Source of the DNA: Cytophagaceae bacterium
Lineage (GTDB): Bacteria > Bacteroidota > Bacteroidia > Cytophagales > Spirosomataceae
Length of the DNA stretch: 9,520 nucleotides
NCBI GenBank assembly: GCA_027485075.1
Contig: JAIXRT010000022.1
Location: forward strand, 1 to 9,520
Direction: 5' to 3'
Shown here: piece by piece, positions 1 through 5,926 of the stretch
Layout of the letters: the number at the start of each line of letters is the position of its first letter
Numbering within the stretch: position 1 is the stretch's first letter
Notes under the pieces: generated by a model
Seen by the model: only the letters and a program-made list of their open reading frames with translations
Database searches by the model: none
Told to the model about the DNA's origin: nothing
Program-made: the position numbers and the translations under genes

Positions 1-441
1 CTTGTCTATCTCAATAAAGCGGAATTGATTGCAGAGTCAACTTCTGAAAAACTCCACTCCATTCACCAAACATTTCCATATCCATCGGTCATTCGATTGA
101 ATCGATACGTATATTTTCCATACAAAGGGGTGGTATTAAGCCGACAAAACATCTTCAAACGCGATGGGAATCAATGTCAGTATTGTGGTTCGGGAGACCA
201 TTTGACATTAGATCATGTTATCCCTAAATCACGTCAGGGGCGTACCTCTTGGGACAATTTAATTACAGCTTGTAAATATTGTAACTCCAAAAAAGGACAC
301 ATGACTCCGGAAGAAGCAGGAATGCGTTTATTGCGTCAGCCATTCAAGCCATCATTTGTTATGTTTTTGCGAAATTTTTCCGGAATTTTGAATCAACAAT
401 GGCTCCCCTTTGTAGGATCTAAGACTGAACCCATTTATTAA
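1..441 (+). CDS. HNH endonuclease family protein (5' end outside window)
   Basis: The reading frame is open from the first base of the window and ends at TAA 439-441, so the first part of the gene, including its start codon, is missing; the TTG at 25 is internal. The visible 146 residues match the small HNH nuclease family common in Bacteroidota. A zinc-binding CxxC (CQYC, 175-186) is followed by the LDHVIP motif with its catalytic-type His at 214-216, then an NLI segment and a second CxxCN (CKYCN, 271-285) followed by KKG. This is the usual treble-clef beta-beta-alpha metal arrangement. The upstream RLNRYV and PYKGV stretches and the C-terminal PSFVMFLR are also typical of the family. The cellular role of these stand-alone HNH proteins is not established; nuclease activity is inferred from the motif. 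The stop shares its last A with the ATG of the next gene, which implies co-transcription and translational coupling. Confidence 0.9.
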   Translation, partial: LVYLNKAELIAESTSEKLHSIHQTFPYPSVIRLNRYVYFPYKGVVLSRQNIFKRDGNQCQYCGSGDHLTLDHVIPKSRQGRTSWDNLITACKYCNSKKGHMTPEEAGMRLLRQPFKPSFVMFLRNFSGILNQQWLPFVGSKTEPIY

Positions 442-1232
442 TGTTAAAAATCTCGTTTATCGGTGCAGGCCATGTGGCTTGGCATCTTTCGCAGGCCCTT
501 GAAAATGCCGGGCATAGTGTTCAAGAAGTTTTTAGTCGAAACCCTTCCAAAGCAAAGGATGTCGTTTCCTATTTATATAACGCCCAAGTACAAGAACATT
601 TAGACTTTTCGGAATCTACTTCCACCGTATTTTTTCTATGTATCCCGGAGTCAGCATATGCGTTAGTATTGCCTGAGCTACTCCTCCCCAAATACGCCAC
701 GCTTATTTTAGTTGCCGGAACGACCTCTCTTCCAGAGGCGATGATCCAATATGACCCGCTTCGCGAAAGTACTAATCAGTTGGGCGTGTTTTTCCCAGTC
801 CAACATCTGCAAGCGGAGCGTAAAATCAGCTTAAGTCACACCCCCATTTGTATTGAAGTTTTGGTGGAGGAAACCGAGGCGCTATTAGTGCATTTAGCTA
901 AAGATATCTCAGATTCCCTTTACCTAGTGAATGGAGAAGAGCGAAAACGTATTCACTTAGCGATGTTGATGGCGGGGGTATTTACCCAACAGTTGTGGAT
1001 GCAAGCGCAATCATTACTGGAATCCATTGAATTGGACAAGCAATTGATCCAAGGGTTATTGCAAAATTACATGCAGGCATTTTTTGCCAATCAAGTATTG
1101 GCTTCGAATCAGGAGTCGGCGAAGCTTCAAGATACACGCATCAGTTTAGATCATCAATCCTTACTTGAGAAGCCTGAAATGCGGGAGATTTACCGCAACA
1201 TGGTGGAATTGATTCGCCAAAAAACTATTTAA
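441..1232 (+). CDS. Rossmann-like / DUF2520 domain protein, putative NAD(P)-binding oxidoreductase
   Basis: The product is a 263-residue soluble protein of two domains. The N-terminal half is a Rossmann fold: it begins MLKISFIGAGHVAWHL, with the dinucleotide-binding glycine motif GAGHVA at residues 8-13 and FSRNP at about residues 31-35, where NADP-type specificity is read in related proteins. The middle VAGTTSLPEAM and FFPVQ segments correspond to the conserved GTT and YP(L/V)Q stretches of the DUF2520 family, relatives of pyrroline-5-carboxylate reductase. The C-terminal half is helical (ERKRIHLAMLMAG onward), as in the family's dimerisation domain. No substrate is established for the family. 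The late TGPxxR-type motif I expect near the C terminus is replaced by KLQDTR, so this may be a divergent member. The start ATG overlaps the HNH stop by one base, and the 3' end overlaps the convergent lipoprotein gene by 8 bp. Confidence 0.85.
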   Translation: MLKISFIGAGHVAWHLSQALENAGHSVQEVFSRNPSKAKDVVSYLYNAQVQEHLDFSESTSTVFFLCIPESAYALVLPELLLPKYATLILVAGTTSLPEAMIQYDPLRESTNQLGVFFPVQHLQAERKISLSHTPICIEVLVEETEALLVHLAKDISDSLYLVNGEERKRIHLAMLMAGVFTQQLWMQAQSLLESIELDKQLIQGLLQNYMQAFFANQVLASNQESAKLQDTRISLDHQSLLEKPEMREIYRNMVELIRQKTI

Positions 1233-1677
1233 TCAGCTTGCGATCCATTTTCTGGATTACTTGTACTTTGCTAAATCCTATCATGACAATCTGATTTTCC
1301 GAAGTTGGGTAGATGTAATACAAGGTGTCTCCTGCCACATTTTTTTGAATACTAGGCGGAACTTCTTGATTCATGGATTGGCTATAATCAAGCGCATCTA
1401 GTACCTGTTGAATCTTCACATCTTTTACTTGACCACGCAATGATTGTGCATTTCCCTGTAAGTACCTCACCGCATATTGAGACCTTAGCGCGGTATCCAA
1501 TGGCTTTGCTTGCATTTGTTGCCCCCATTCATCTACTTGATTAACAATTTCTTGCGGCAGAATGCGTTTGACTTGTCTCGCTTTTAGTTCTTTAGCGGCT
1601 GCAGTCGTATCAATGCGGGTTGAAAAATCGCATTGTACGAACAAAAATAGCATGCCAAATAGGTAGATGTTTTTCAT
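1225..1677 (-). CDS. Putative lipoprotein of unknown function
   Basis: This is a 150-residue protein that I do not recognise. I chose the ATG at 1677 (complement) rather than the in-frame TTG further upstream, because that TTG lies inside the promoter -7 element. From ATG the protein starts MKN, then a hydrophobic stretch YLFGMLFLFVQ ending in Cys16. This resembles a short lipoprotein signal peptide, although FVQC is not a perfect lipobox because Gln sits at -1. The mature part is hydrophilic, with a KELKARQVKRILPQEIVNQVDEWGQ-type amphipathic region, which I cite only for its helical character, and a C-terminal segment rich in beta-prone residues (DTLYYIYP, QIVMIGF). The general pattern faintly recalls Tll0287-like periplasmic lipoproteins, but I see no heme-binding CxxCH, so this is only a guess. 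The gene stands alone on the minus strand, divergent from prfA and overlapping the DUF2520 gene tail to tail. Confidence 0.7.
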   Translation of the reverse strand: MKNIYLFGMLFLFVQCDFSTRIDTTAAAKELKARQVKRILPQEIVNQVDEWGQQMQAKPLDTALRSQYAVRYLQGNAQSLRGQVKDVKIQQVLDALDYSQSMNQEVPPSIQKNVAGDTLYYIYPTSENQIVMIGFSKVQVIQKMDRKLIK

Positions 1678-1695
1678 GTTGAAAAATGTAAAGCA

Positions 1696-1703
1696 CAAAG
1701 GTA
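1696..1703 (-). promoter_or_regulatory. Promoter -7 element (TACCTTTG) of the lipoprotein gene
   Basis: The complement reads TACCTTTG, an exact match to the Bacteroidota sigma-A -7 consensus TAnnTTTG. Transcription would begin around 1688-1692, leaving a leader of roughly 11-15 nt before the ATG at 1677. I see no clear TTG -33 element at the expected distance. The site lies 13 bp from the prfA -7 element on the other strand. Confidence 0.6.
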
Positions 1704-1716
1704 TTCATTAATTGGT

Positions 1717-1724
1717 TATCTTTG
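1717..1724 (+). promoter_or_regulatory. Promoter -7 element (TATCTTTG) of prfA
   Basis: TATCTTTG matches TAnnTTTG exactly and sits 26 bp before the prfA ATG, so the mRNA leader would be about 20 nt. No convincing TTG -33 element is visible at 17-23 nt upstream; the bases there belong to the minus-strand -7 element, so the two promoters occupy overlapping DNA. Confidence 0.6.
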
Positions 1725-1750
1725 CGCAGATTTTTAACCCCACAGAAGAC

Positions 1751-2821
1751 ATGCTGGAGCAGCTAGAAGCCATCCGAGAGAGATTCCTTGAAGTAGAACA
1801 ACAGATTGCGATGCCGGAAATCGTTTCCGATTTAAAGAAATTCAAAACGTTAAGTAAGGAGTACAAAGACCTGCAAAAAATAGTTGATCAATACATCACC
1901 TATCAAAATTTGTTGAAGTCGATTGACGAGGCGAAGTCGGTGATTGCGACCGAAAAGGATGAGGATTTTCGTGATATGGCGAAAGCAGAATTGGAAGAGT
2001 TAGTTCCTCAGGAAAAAGAGATGCAAGAGGTGTTGAAGGAATTATTAATTCCGCGTGACCCGAACGACTCGAAAGATTGTATTTTGGAAATCCGTGGTGG
2101 AACAGGTGGAGACGAAGCATCTATTTTTGCTGGAGATTTATTTCGAATGTATCAGCGCTTTGCTGAAAAACAAGGTTGGACGTTCCAAATCATGGATTTC
2201 ACCGACGGTACCGCGGGAGGTTATAAAGAAATCATTATCTCCGTTCAAGGAGAAGATGTTTATGCCAAATTGAAATTTGAATCAGGTGTTCACCGCGTTC
2301 AACGTGTTCCGGCAACGGAGTCTGCAGGACGAATTCATACCTCAGCAGCCACCGTTGCTGTGATGCCAGAAGCCGACGAGGTTGATGTGCAAATCAACAT
2401 GAATGACATTCGTAAAGACACATTCTGTTCTTCAGGTGCGGGTGGGCAATCTGTAAATACAACGTATTCTGCCGTGCGTGTAACTCACATTCCTTCCGGA
2501 TTAGTGGTTCAATGTCAAGATGAGCGTTCGCAAATCAAGAACTTTGACAAAGCGATGACAGTATTACGCTCACGTCTATATGAAATCGAATTAGCTAAAC
2601 GCAACGCCGAGATTGCAGGAAGTCGGAAATCAATGGTGGGCTCCGGCGACCGTTCTGATAAGATTAGAACTTACAATTATCCACAAGGCCGTGTGACAGA
2701 TCACCGCATTGGGTTGACGGTTTATAACTTGCCTACAGTGATGGATGGTGAAATTGCCGAATTCATCGAGCAATTGCGTATCGCGGAAAATGCGGAAAGA
2801 CTGACAGAAGGAGCGGTATAG
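1751..2821 (+). CDS. prfA: Peptide chain release factor 1 (RF1)
   Basis: RF1 recognises UAA and UAG stop codons in the ribosomal A site and triggers peptidyl-tRNA hydrolysis. The 356-residue length is normal for the family. The N-terminal helical domain (about residues 1-90) begins [12 protein letters not shown]. The codon-recognition domain carries the RF1-specific tripeptide P187-A188-T189 within RVPATES; RF2 has SPF here. The catalytic GGQ motif is at residues 231-233 (2441-2449), inside [10 protein letters not shown], and [11 protein letters not shown] follows. An in-frame TTG start at 1712 was rejected because the -7 promoter element lies downstream of it and family members begin at the ATG used here. 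The gene is monocistronic as far as can be seen: it is preceded by a divergent gene and followed by hairpins and a convergent gene. There is no frameshift site, as expected for RF1. No prmC methylase gene, whose product modifies the GGQ glutamine, is present in the window. Confidence 0.97.
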   Translation: MLEQLEAIRERFLEVEQQIAMPEIVSDLKKFKTLSKEYKDLQKIVDQYITYQNLLKSIDEAKSVIATEKDEDFRDMAKAELEELVPQEKEMQEVLKELLIPRDPNDSKDCILEIRGGTGGDEASIFAGDLFRMYQRFAEKQGWTFQIMDFTDGTAGGYKEIIISVQGEDVYAKLKFESGVHRVQRVPATESAGRIHTSAATVAVMPEADEVDVQINMNDIRKDTFCSSGAGGQSVNTTYSAVRVTHIPSGLVVQCQDERSQIKNFDKAMTVLRSRLYEIELAKRNAEIAGSRKSMVGSGDRSDKIRTYNYPQGRVTDHRIGLTVYNLPTVMDGEIAEFIEQLRIAENAERLTEGAV

Positions 2822-2830
2822 TTGATGTCC

Positions 2831-2859
2831 CTTTGGCAAAGCTTAAAGCATTGCCAAAG
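2831..2859. terminator. Hairpin in the prfA/kinase convergent gap, probable bidirectional terminator
   Basis: CTTTGGCAA (2831-2839) pairs perfectly with TTGCCAAAG (2851-2859). The loop can extend the stem past an A-A mismatch by GCT/AGC, leaving a TAA loop. It begins 9 bp after the prfA stop and faces the convergent kinase gene, so it could end transcripts from either side. There is no strong T tract on either strand, which lowers confidence. Confidence 0.5.
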
Positions 2860-2864
2860 TTTGA

Positions 2865-2879
2865 GGCGTCATTGACGCC
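2865..2879. terminator. Second short GC-rich hairpin in the same gap
   Basis: GGCGTC (2865-2870) and GACGCC (2874-2879) form a 6-bp GC-rich stem with an ATT loop, five bases after the first hairpin and 7 bp before the kinase stop codon. On the minus strand it would be the first hairpin met by kinase transcripts. No T tract follows, so a role as a bidirectional terminator is inferred from position only. Confidence 0.4.
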
Positions 2880-2886
2880 GATTTGT

Positions 2887-3915
2887 CTAAGCCTTTTCTA
2901 GCTTAAACTCAAATGTAGTCCCTTTATTTTCAGCAGAATGAACGGCGATTTTGCCGTTGTGTGCTTGAATAATGTGCTTAACAATCGAAAGGCCTAATCC
3001 GGTTCCTCCTGAATTTTTAGCACGACTTTTATCGATGCGATAAAAACGTTCAAAAATTCGATGTAAATGTTCGTTGGCGATTCCGGGGCCGTTATCGATC
3101 ACTGAAATTTGAACTACCTTCTTTTTTTCTACTAGTTCAACGATTACTTTGCCATTTTCATTGCCATATTTAATGGCGTTCACAACCAAATTCAAGATAA
3201 CTTGAGAAATACGCATCATGTCAGCTTTGACATACACGGGGCCTTCGGGGGCGTCTAGCTTCAATGATATGCTTCGTTTGCGTGCTTTCGCCTCCACTTG
3301 TTCGAAGATTTCCTCTACGAGTGCACGCAAGTTCATTTTCTTTTTGTCAATCTTAATGGCTCCAGTTTCAATTTGTGAAACGGTCAATAAATCTTGAACC
3401 AAATTGTCCAATCCATCTAAACTCTTGGCAGCTTTTTCTAAAAATTTAGAACGAATTTCTACGTCTTCGTCTGGGTTGTCCAATAAGGTGTGTACAAATC
3501 CTTGTGCTGCAAAAATGGGTGTCTTGAGCTCATGAGATACATCCGCTAAGAACTCTTGGCGGTATTTTGCCGCTTTTTTAAGTTCGAATACCTCATCCTC
3601 TTTTGAGGTTACGTAGGTATTTAATTCTTTTTTTAAGAGTTCTATGGGGTTAGTTTTTTCGACCAATTGCTTGCGCGGGGTGATCGAAAAATCCTTCTTT
3701 TTGATTTGCTTAATTCGGTCATACAATTGATTGACCTCCTGAAACACTAAATAGTCCAGGGCAAAATAGATTAAGATTGAACCGAAAATAAAGCAACTAA
3801 TGAAGCTAATGACTAAAATCGTTAAGTCGCTTGAAGGCAAAAATGATATAAATGCCGTCGTTACACCGGAAATAAAAAAGGATAAAACGACTGAAAGATA
3901 TCTGGGCTGTAACAT
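2887..3915 (-). CDS. Membrane sensor histidine kinase, PhoR/PhoR-like
   Basis: This is a 342-residue inner-membrane kinase that would autophosphorylate on a histidine and pass the phosphate to a response regulator. Two hydrophobic segments (about residues 6-26 and 31-56) are joined by only a few residues, so there is essentially no periplasmic sensor domain. A charged linker (about 57-118) leads to the HisKA domain, with the H-box SHELKTPI and phospho-acceptor His128. The HATPase domain has the N-box NLVVNAIKYG (242-251), the G1 box DNGPGI (274-279), the F-box FERFYRID (288-295) and the G2 box GGTGLGLS (303-310), so all catalytic motifs are intact. The architecture resembles PhoR-type kinases of Bacteroidota, but the signal is unknown. 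No response-regulator gene lies beside it: its neighbours are divergent purB and convergent prfA, so the partner must be encoded elsewhere. Confidence 0.92.
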   Translation of the reverse strand: MLQPRYLSVVLSFFISGVTTAFISFLPSSDLTILVISFISCFIFGSILIYFALDYLVFQEVNQLYDRIKQIKKKDFSITPRKQLVEKTNPIELLKKELNTYVTSKEDEVFELKKAAKYRQEFLADVSHELKTPIFAAQGFVHTLLDNPDEDVEIRSKFLEKAAKSLDGLDNLVQDLLTVSQIETGAIKIDKKKMNLRALVEEIFEQVEAKARKRSISLKLDAPEGPVYVKADMMRISQVILNLVVNAIKYGNENGKVIVELVEKKKVVQISVIDNGPGIANEHLHRIFERFYRIDKSRAKNSGGTGLGLSIVKHIIQAHNGKIAVHSAENKGTTFEFKLEKA

Positions 3916-3948
3916 GTTCGAATTTACAGATTAAATTTTAAAATGTTG

Positions 3949-3956
3949 TACCTTTG
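3949..3956 (+). promoter_or_regulatory. Promoter -7 element (TACCTTTG) of purB
   Basis: TACCTTTG is an exact TAnnTTTG match and identical to the lipoprotein gene's element on the other strand. It ends 17 bp before the purB ATG, giving a short leader of around 10 nt. The upstream DNA is very AT-rich (3921-3945), but no good TTG -33 box is seen. I found no comparably good element for the divergent kinase. Confidence 0.6.
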
Positions 3957-3973
3957 CGCTTTGAATAGATCTT

Positions 3974-5329
3974 ATGGACTTAAATCTGCTTACGGCAATC
4001 TCTCCTGTTGATGGTCGTTACCGTCGCCAAACGCAATCACTCGCACCTTATTTTTCTGAGTTTGGGTTAATCCAATACCGCGTTCGTGTCGAAATTGAGT
4101 ATTTCATCGCTTTATGTGAGATTCCATTAGCCCCATTAGCCAGCTTTCCAAAGGAACATTTTGCAGCGCTTCGTGCGATGTATACCAATTTTTCGGAAGC
4201 TGATGCACAGTGGATTAAGGAGACTGAAAAAGTAACGAACCACGACGTTAAGGCCGTTGAGTATTTCATCAAAGATCGTATGTTAGCCCTTCCAGGTGAT
4301 TTAACTCCCTATGTGGAGTTTATTCATTTTGGTCTAACCTCACAAGATATTAATAACACAGCGATACCTCTGTCGATCGCGGAGGCTCACCAACAAGTGA
4401 TTCTGCCTGCATACCAAGCCGTCGTTGCGATGTTGGAAGCGTATGCTACGGAGTGGAAAGAGATTCCTTTGTTGGCCCATACGCATGGCCAACCAGCTTC
4501 ACCAACCCGTCTAGGAAAAGAAATTAAAGTTTTTGTTGAGCGTTTAAATCGCCAATTGGATTTACTTGCGCAAGTCCCATTCACCGGAAAATTCGGTGGG
4601 GCGACAGGAAATTTCAACGCGCATCAAGTTTCGTTTCCTGAGATAAATTGGCCGGAATTTGCGGCAAAATTGCATGCAAACCTAGGAATCACGCGTTCGA
4701 AATACACGACACAAATTGAGCATTACGATAATTTAGCTGCCTATTTTGATGGCTTAAAGCGTTTGGATACCATTTTGATTGACTTGTCACGTGATATTTG
4801 GCAGTACATATCGATGGGATATTTCAAGCAAAAAATCAAAGCTGGGGAAATCGGCTCATCTGCGATGCCACACAAGGTTAATCCAATCGATTTTGAAAAT
4901 GCCGAAGGAAACTTAGCGATGGCAAATGCCTTCTTTGAATTTCTAGCTGCCAAATTGCCTATCTCACGTTTACAACGTGATTTGACAGATTCTACCGTGC
5001 TACGTAATGTAGGAACCCCTTTGGCACATGTCGTGATTTCGTTGAATTCATTGCAACGTGGTTTGGGTAAATTGGAATTGAACAACAGCAAAATCCAGCA
5101 GGATTTAGAAGATAATTGGGTGGTTATTGCGGAGGCAATTCAAACTGTTTTGCGTCGTGAAGCTTTCCCGAAACCATACGAGGCGTTGAAAGATTTGACA
5201 CGTCACCATGGCAAGATTGACCAAACGGTCTTCCATAACTTTATCGATGGCTTAGCCGTGACCGATGCGATTAAAGCCGAATTGAAATTAATTAGCCCAT
5301 TTAACTTCGTAGGCCGCGACGAAAATTAA
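3974..5329 (+). CDS. purB: Adenylosuccinate lyase
   Basis: PurB acts twice in purine synthesis: it splits SAICAR to AICAR plus fumarate, and adenylosuccinate to AMP plus fumarate. It works as a cytosolic homotetramer. The 451 residues and the opening LTAISPVDGRY (residues 6-16) match the E. coli-type branch (456 residues) rather than the shorter Bacillus type. His171, the family's general acid, lies in AHTHGQPASPT. The fumarate-lyase signature GSSAMPHKVNP begins at residue 294, and Ser295 falls at the same number as the catalytic serine of E. coli PurB. KLPISRLQRDLTDSTVLRN, a conserved C-terminal-half segment, is also intact. The gene has its own -7 element and is divergent from the kinase. 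Only 38 bp, almost all of it a heptamer repeat, separate it from the VOC gene, so the two may be co-transcribed. Confidence 0.97.
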   Translation: MDLNLLTAISPVDGRYRRQTQSLAPYFSEFGLIQYRVRVEIEYFIALCEIPLAPLASFPKEHFAALRAMYTNFSEADAQWIKETEKVTNHDVKAVEYFIKDRMLALPGDLTPYVEFIHFGLTSQDINNTAIPLSIAEAHQQVILPAYQAVVAMLEAYATEWKEIPLLAHTHGQPASPTRLGKEIKVFVERLNRQLDLLAQVPFTGKFGGATGNFNAHQVSFPEINWPEFAAKLHANLGITRSKYTTQIEHYDNLAAYFDGLKRLDTILIDLSRDIWQYISMGYFKQKIKAGEIGSSAMPHKVNPIDFENAEGNLAMANAFFEFLAAKLPISRLQRDLTDSTVLRNVGTPLAHVVISLNSLQRGLGKLELNNSKIQQDLEDNWVVIAEAIQTVLRREAFPKPYEALKDLTRHHGKIDQTVFHNFIDGLAVTDAIKAELKLISPFNFVGRDEN

Positions 5330-5332
5330 ATC

Positions 5333-5367
5333 ACTGATTACTGTCCACTGATAACTGATTACTGACA
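5333..5367 (+). repeat. Five tandem ACTGnnn heptamers between purB and the VOC gene
   Basis: Starting at 5333 the tetramer ACTG recurs every 7 bases (5333, 5340, 5347, 5354, 5361), followed in turn by ATT, TCC, ATA, ATT and ACA. The array ends exactly at the VOC gene's ATG and starts three bases after the purB stop, so it fills the intergenic space. It resembles the short tandemly repeated heptamers known from cyanobacterial genomes; its function here is unknown. The lack of spacers and the 7-bp period exclude a CRISPR array. Confidence 0.85.
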
Positions 5368-5751
5368 ATGAACCACCGCCTCATGCATATCGCCCTTGTG
5401 GTCGCCGATTACGACGAAGCGATCGCTTGGTATACCGAAAAACTTGGTTTTACCTTGATTGAGGATACTCGCTTGAGCGATGTGAAACGTTGGGTATTAG
5501 TTCAGCCATCGGGGGAGGGTTCATGCCAATTGTTATTAGCAAAGGCTGCTACTGATGAACAAAAATCTCGCGTTGGAAATCAAACAGGCGGTCGTGTTTT
5601 TTTATTTTTACATACGGATGACTTCGAAAAAGATCATCAAAATTTGATGAAGCATCACATTAAAATTGTCCGCGGTCCAGTCGTCGAAGAATATGGTAAA
5701 GTGCTCGTATTCGAGGATTTATATGGAAATTTGTGGGATTTAATAGGCTAA
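5368..5751 (+). CDS. VOC-superfamily (glyoxalase/bleomycin-resistance fold) protein
   Basis: This 127-residue cytosolic protein has the two beta-alpha-beta-beta-beta halves of the vicinal oxygen chelate fold. The first half opens MHIALVVADYDEAIAWYTEKLGF, cited here only as the typical start with metal-ligand His7. The second half has FLFLHTDDF with His82 and ends FEDLYGNLWDLIG, the family's C-terminal strand. By comparison with glyoxalase I (ligands His, Glu, His, Glu), the four positions here read His7, Gln54, His82 and Asp124, so it is unlikely to be a standard GloA. Substrate is unknown; it could be a dioxygenase-like, isomerase-like or resistance-type VOC protein. It follows purB closely, and its stop codon is immediately followed by the trp promoter. 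Nothing in the sequence ties it to purine or tryptophan metabolism. Confidence 0.85.
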   Translation: MNHRLMHIALVVADYDEAIAWYTEKLGFTLIEDTRLSDVKRWVLVQPSGEGSCQLLLAKAATDEQKSRVGNQTGGRVFLFLHTDDFEKDHQNLMKHHIKIVRGPVVEEYGKVLVFEDLYGNLWDLIG

Positions 5752-5755
5752 AATT

Positions 5756-5784
5756 TTGAATTAAGAGATTTCAGTTTACATTTG
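5756..5784 (+). promoter_or_regulatory. trp operon promoter (TTG, 18 nt, TACATTTG)
   Basis: TTG (5756-5758) lies 18 nt before TACATTTG (5777-5784), an exact match to the Bacteroidota -33/-7 arrangement (TTG, 17-23 nt, TAnnTTTG). It is the best-formed promoter in the window. The predicted start is about 5788-5793, giving roughly 10-15 nt before the leader-peptide ATG and about 150 nt of leader before trpE. The -33 element begins five bases after the VOC stop. Confidence 0.75.
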
Positions 5785-5802
5785 CATCAAATAAATACCA
5801 AA

Positions 5803-5844
5803 ATGACAAAAGCAGCATACAACAAAAACTGGTGGCAAGGCTAA
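5803..5844 (+). CDS. trpL: trp operon leader peptide, MTKAAYNKNWWQG
   Basis: This is a short open frame of 13 codons, ATG 5803 to TAA 5842, with a second TAA directly after (5845-5847). Codons 10 and 11 are TGG TGG (5830-5835). Tandem tryptophan codons, the rarest sense codons, in a 13-codon frame between a trp promoter and a terminator ahead of trpE are the hallmark of a ribosome-mediated attenuator leader. The leader ATG is preceded by an A-rich stretch (ATAAATACCAAA) rather than a Shine-Dalgarno sequence, as is usual in this phylum. The peptide itself probably has no function; its translation speed would report charged tRNA-Trp supply. Expression is inferred. Confidence 0.85.
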   Translation: MTKAAYNKNWWQG

Positions 5845-5919
5845 TAATTCCTTGAACAGTTTTGCTGTGTGTACATGATATGTTTACCAAAGGCTTGCTG
5901 TTCTCAGTAAGCCTTTTTT
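5836..5919 (+). promoter_or_regulatory. trp transcription attenuator with alternative RNA folds
   Basis: Three mutually exclusive pairings can be drawn. Segment 1:2: CAAGG (5836-5840), just after the Trp codons, pairs with CCTTG (5850-5854) around a 9-nt loop that holds the stop codons. Segment 2:3 (antiterminator): GAACAG (5854-5859) pairs with CTGTTC (5898-5903), and inside it TTTG (5861-5864) pairs with CAAA (5888-5891); a small ACAT/ATGT hairpin (5873-5883) fits in the loop. Segment 3:4 is the terminator. A ribosome stalled at 5830-5835 for lack of Trp-tRNA would cover segment 1 and leave 5850 onward free, allowing the antiterminator. A ribosome that reaches the stop at 5842 would cover the start of segment 2, and the terminator would form. 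The logic equals that of the E. coli trp leader; folding energies were not computed. Confidence 0.8.
5889..5919 (+). terminator. Intrinsic terminator of the trp attenuator
   Basis: AGGCTTGCTG (5891-5900) pairs with CAGTAAGCCT (5905-5914) through ten pairs, including one G-U, around a TTCT loop. Two more A-T pairs extend the base (5889-5890 with 5915-5916). A run of five T residues (5915-5919) follows directly. This is the only hairpin with a proper T tract in the window, and it sits 19 bp before the trpE ATG, where it can only act as a premature terminator. Confidence 0.9.
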
Positions 5920-5926
5920 AATTTTG
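5895..5926 (+). promoter_or_regulatory. Possible second trpE promoter downstream of the attenuator
   Basis: TAATTTTG (5919-5926) matches TAnnTTTG exactly, and a TTG (5895-5897) lies 21 nt upstream, within the tolerated range. Initiation around 5931-5934 would give a very short leader before the trpE ATG at 5939 and would bypass attenuation. The match may be chance, because the terminator T tract makes T-rich octamers likely here. Confidence 0.3.

Noticed and set aside
3919..3926. Minus-strand -7 element for the histidine kinase (TAAATTCG)
   Set aside because: It mismatches the TAnnTTTG consensus at one fixed base and sits too close to the ATG to leave a normal leader.
4741..5091. 116-codon open frame on the minus strand inside purB
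   Set aside because: It lies antisense to the conserved PurB catalytic region, its translation is rich in Lys, Cys and Ser with no recognisable motif, and it has no promoter or separate context.
5333..5367. CRISPR array or attachment site
   Set aside because: The period is 7 bp with no spacers, there are no cas or integrase genes nearby, and both flanking genes are intact.
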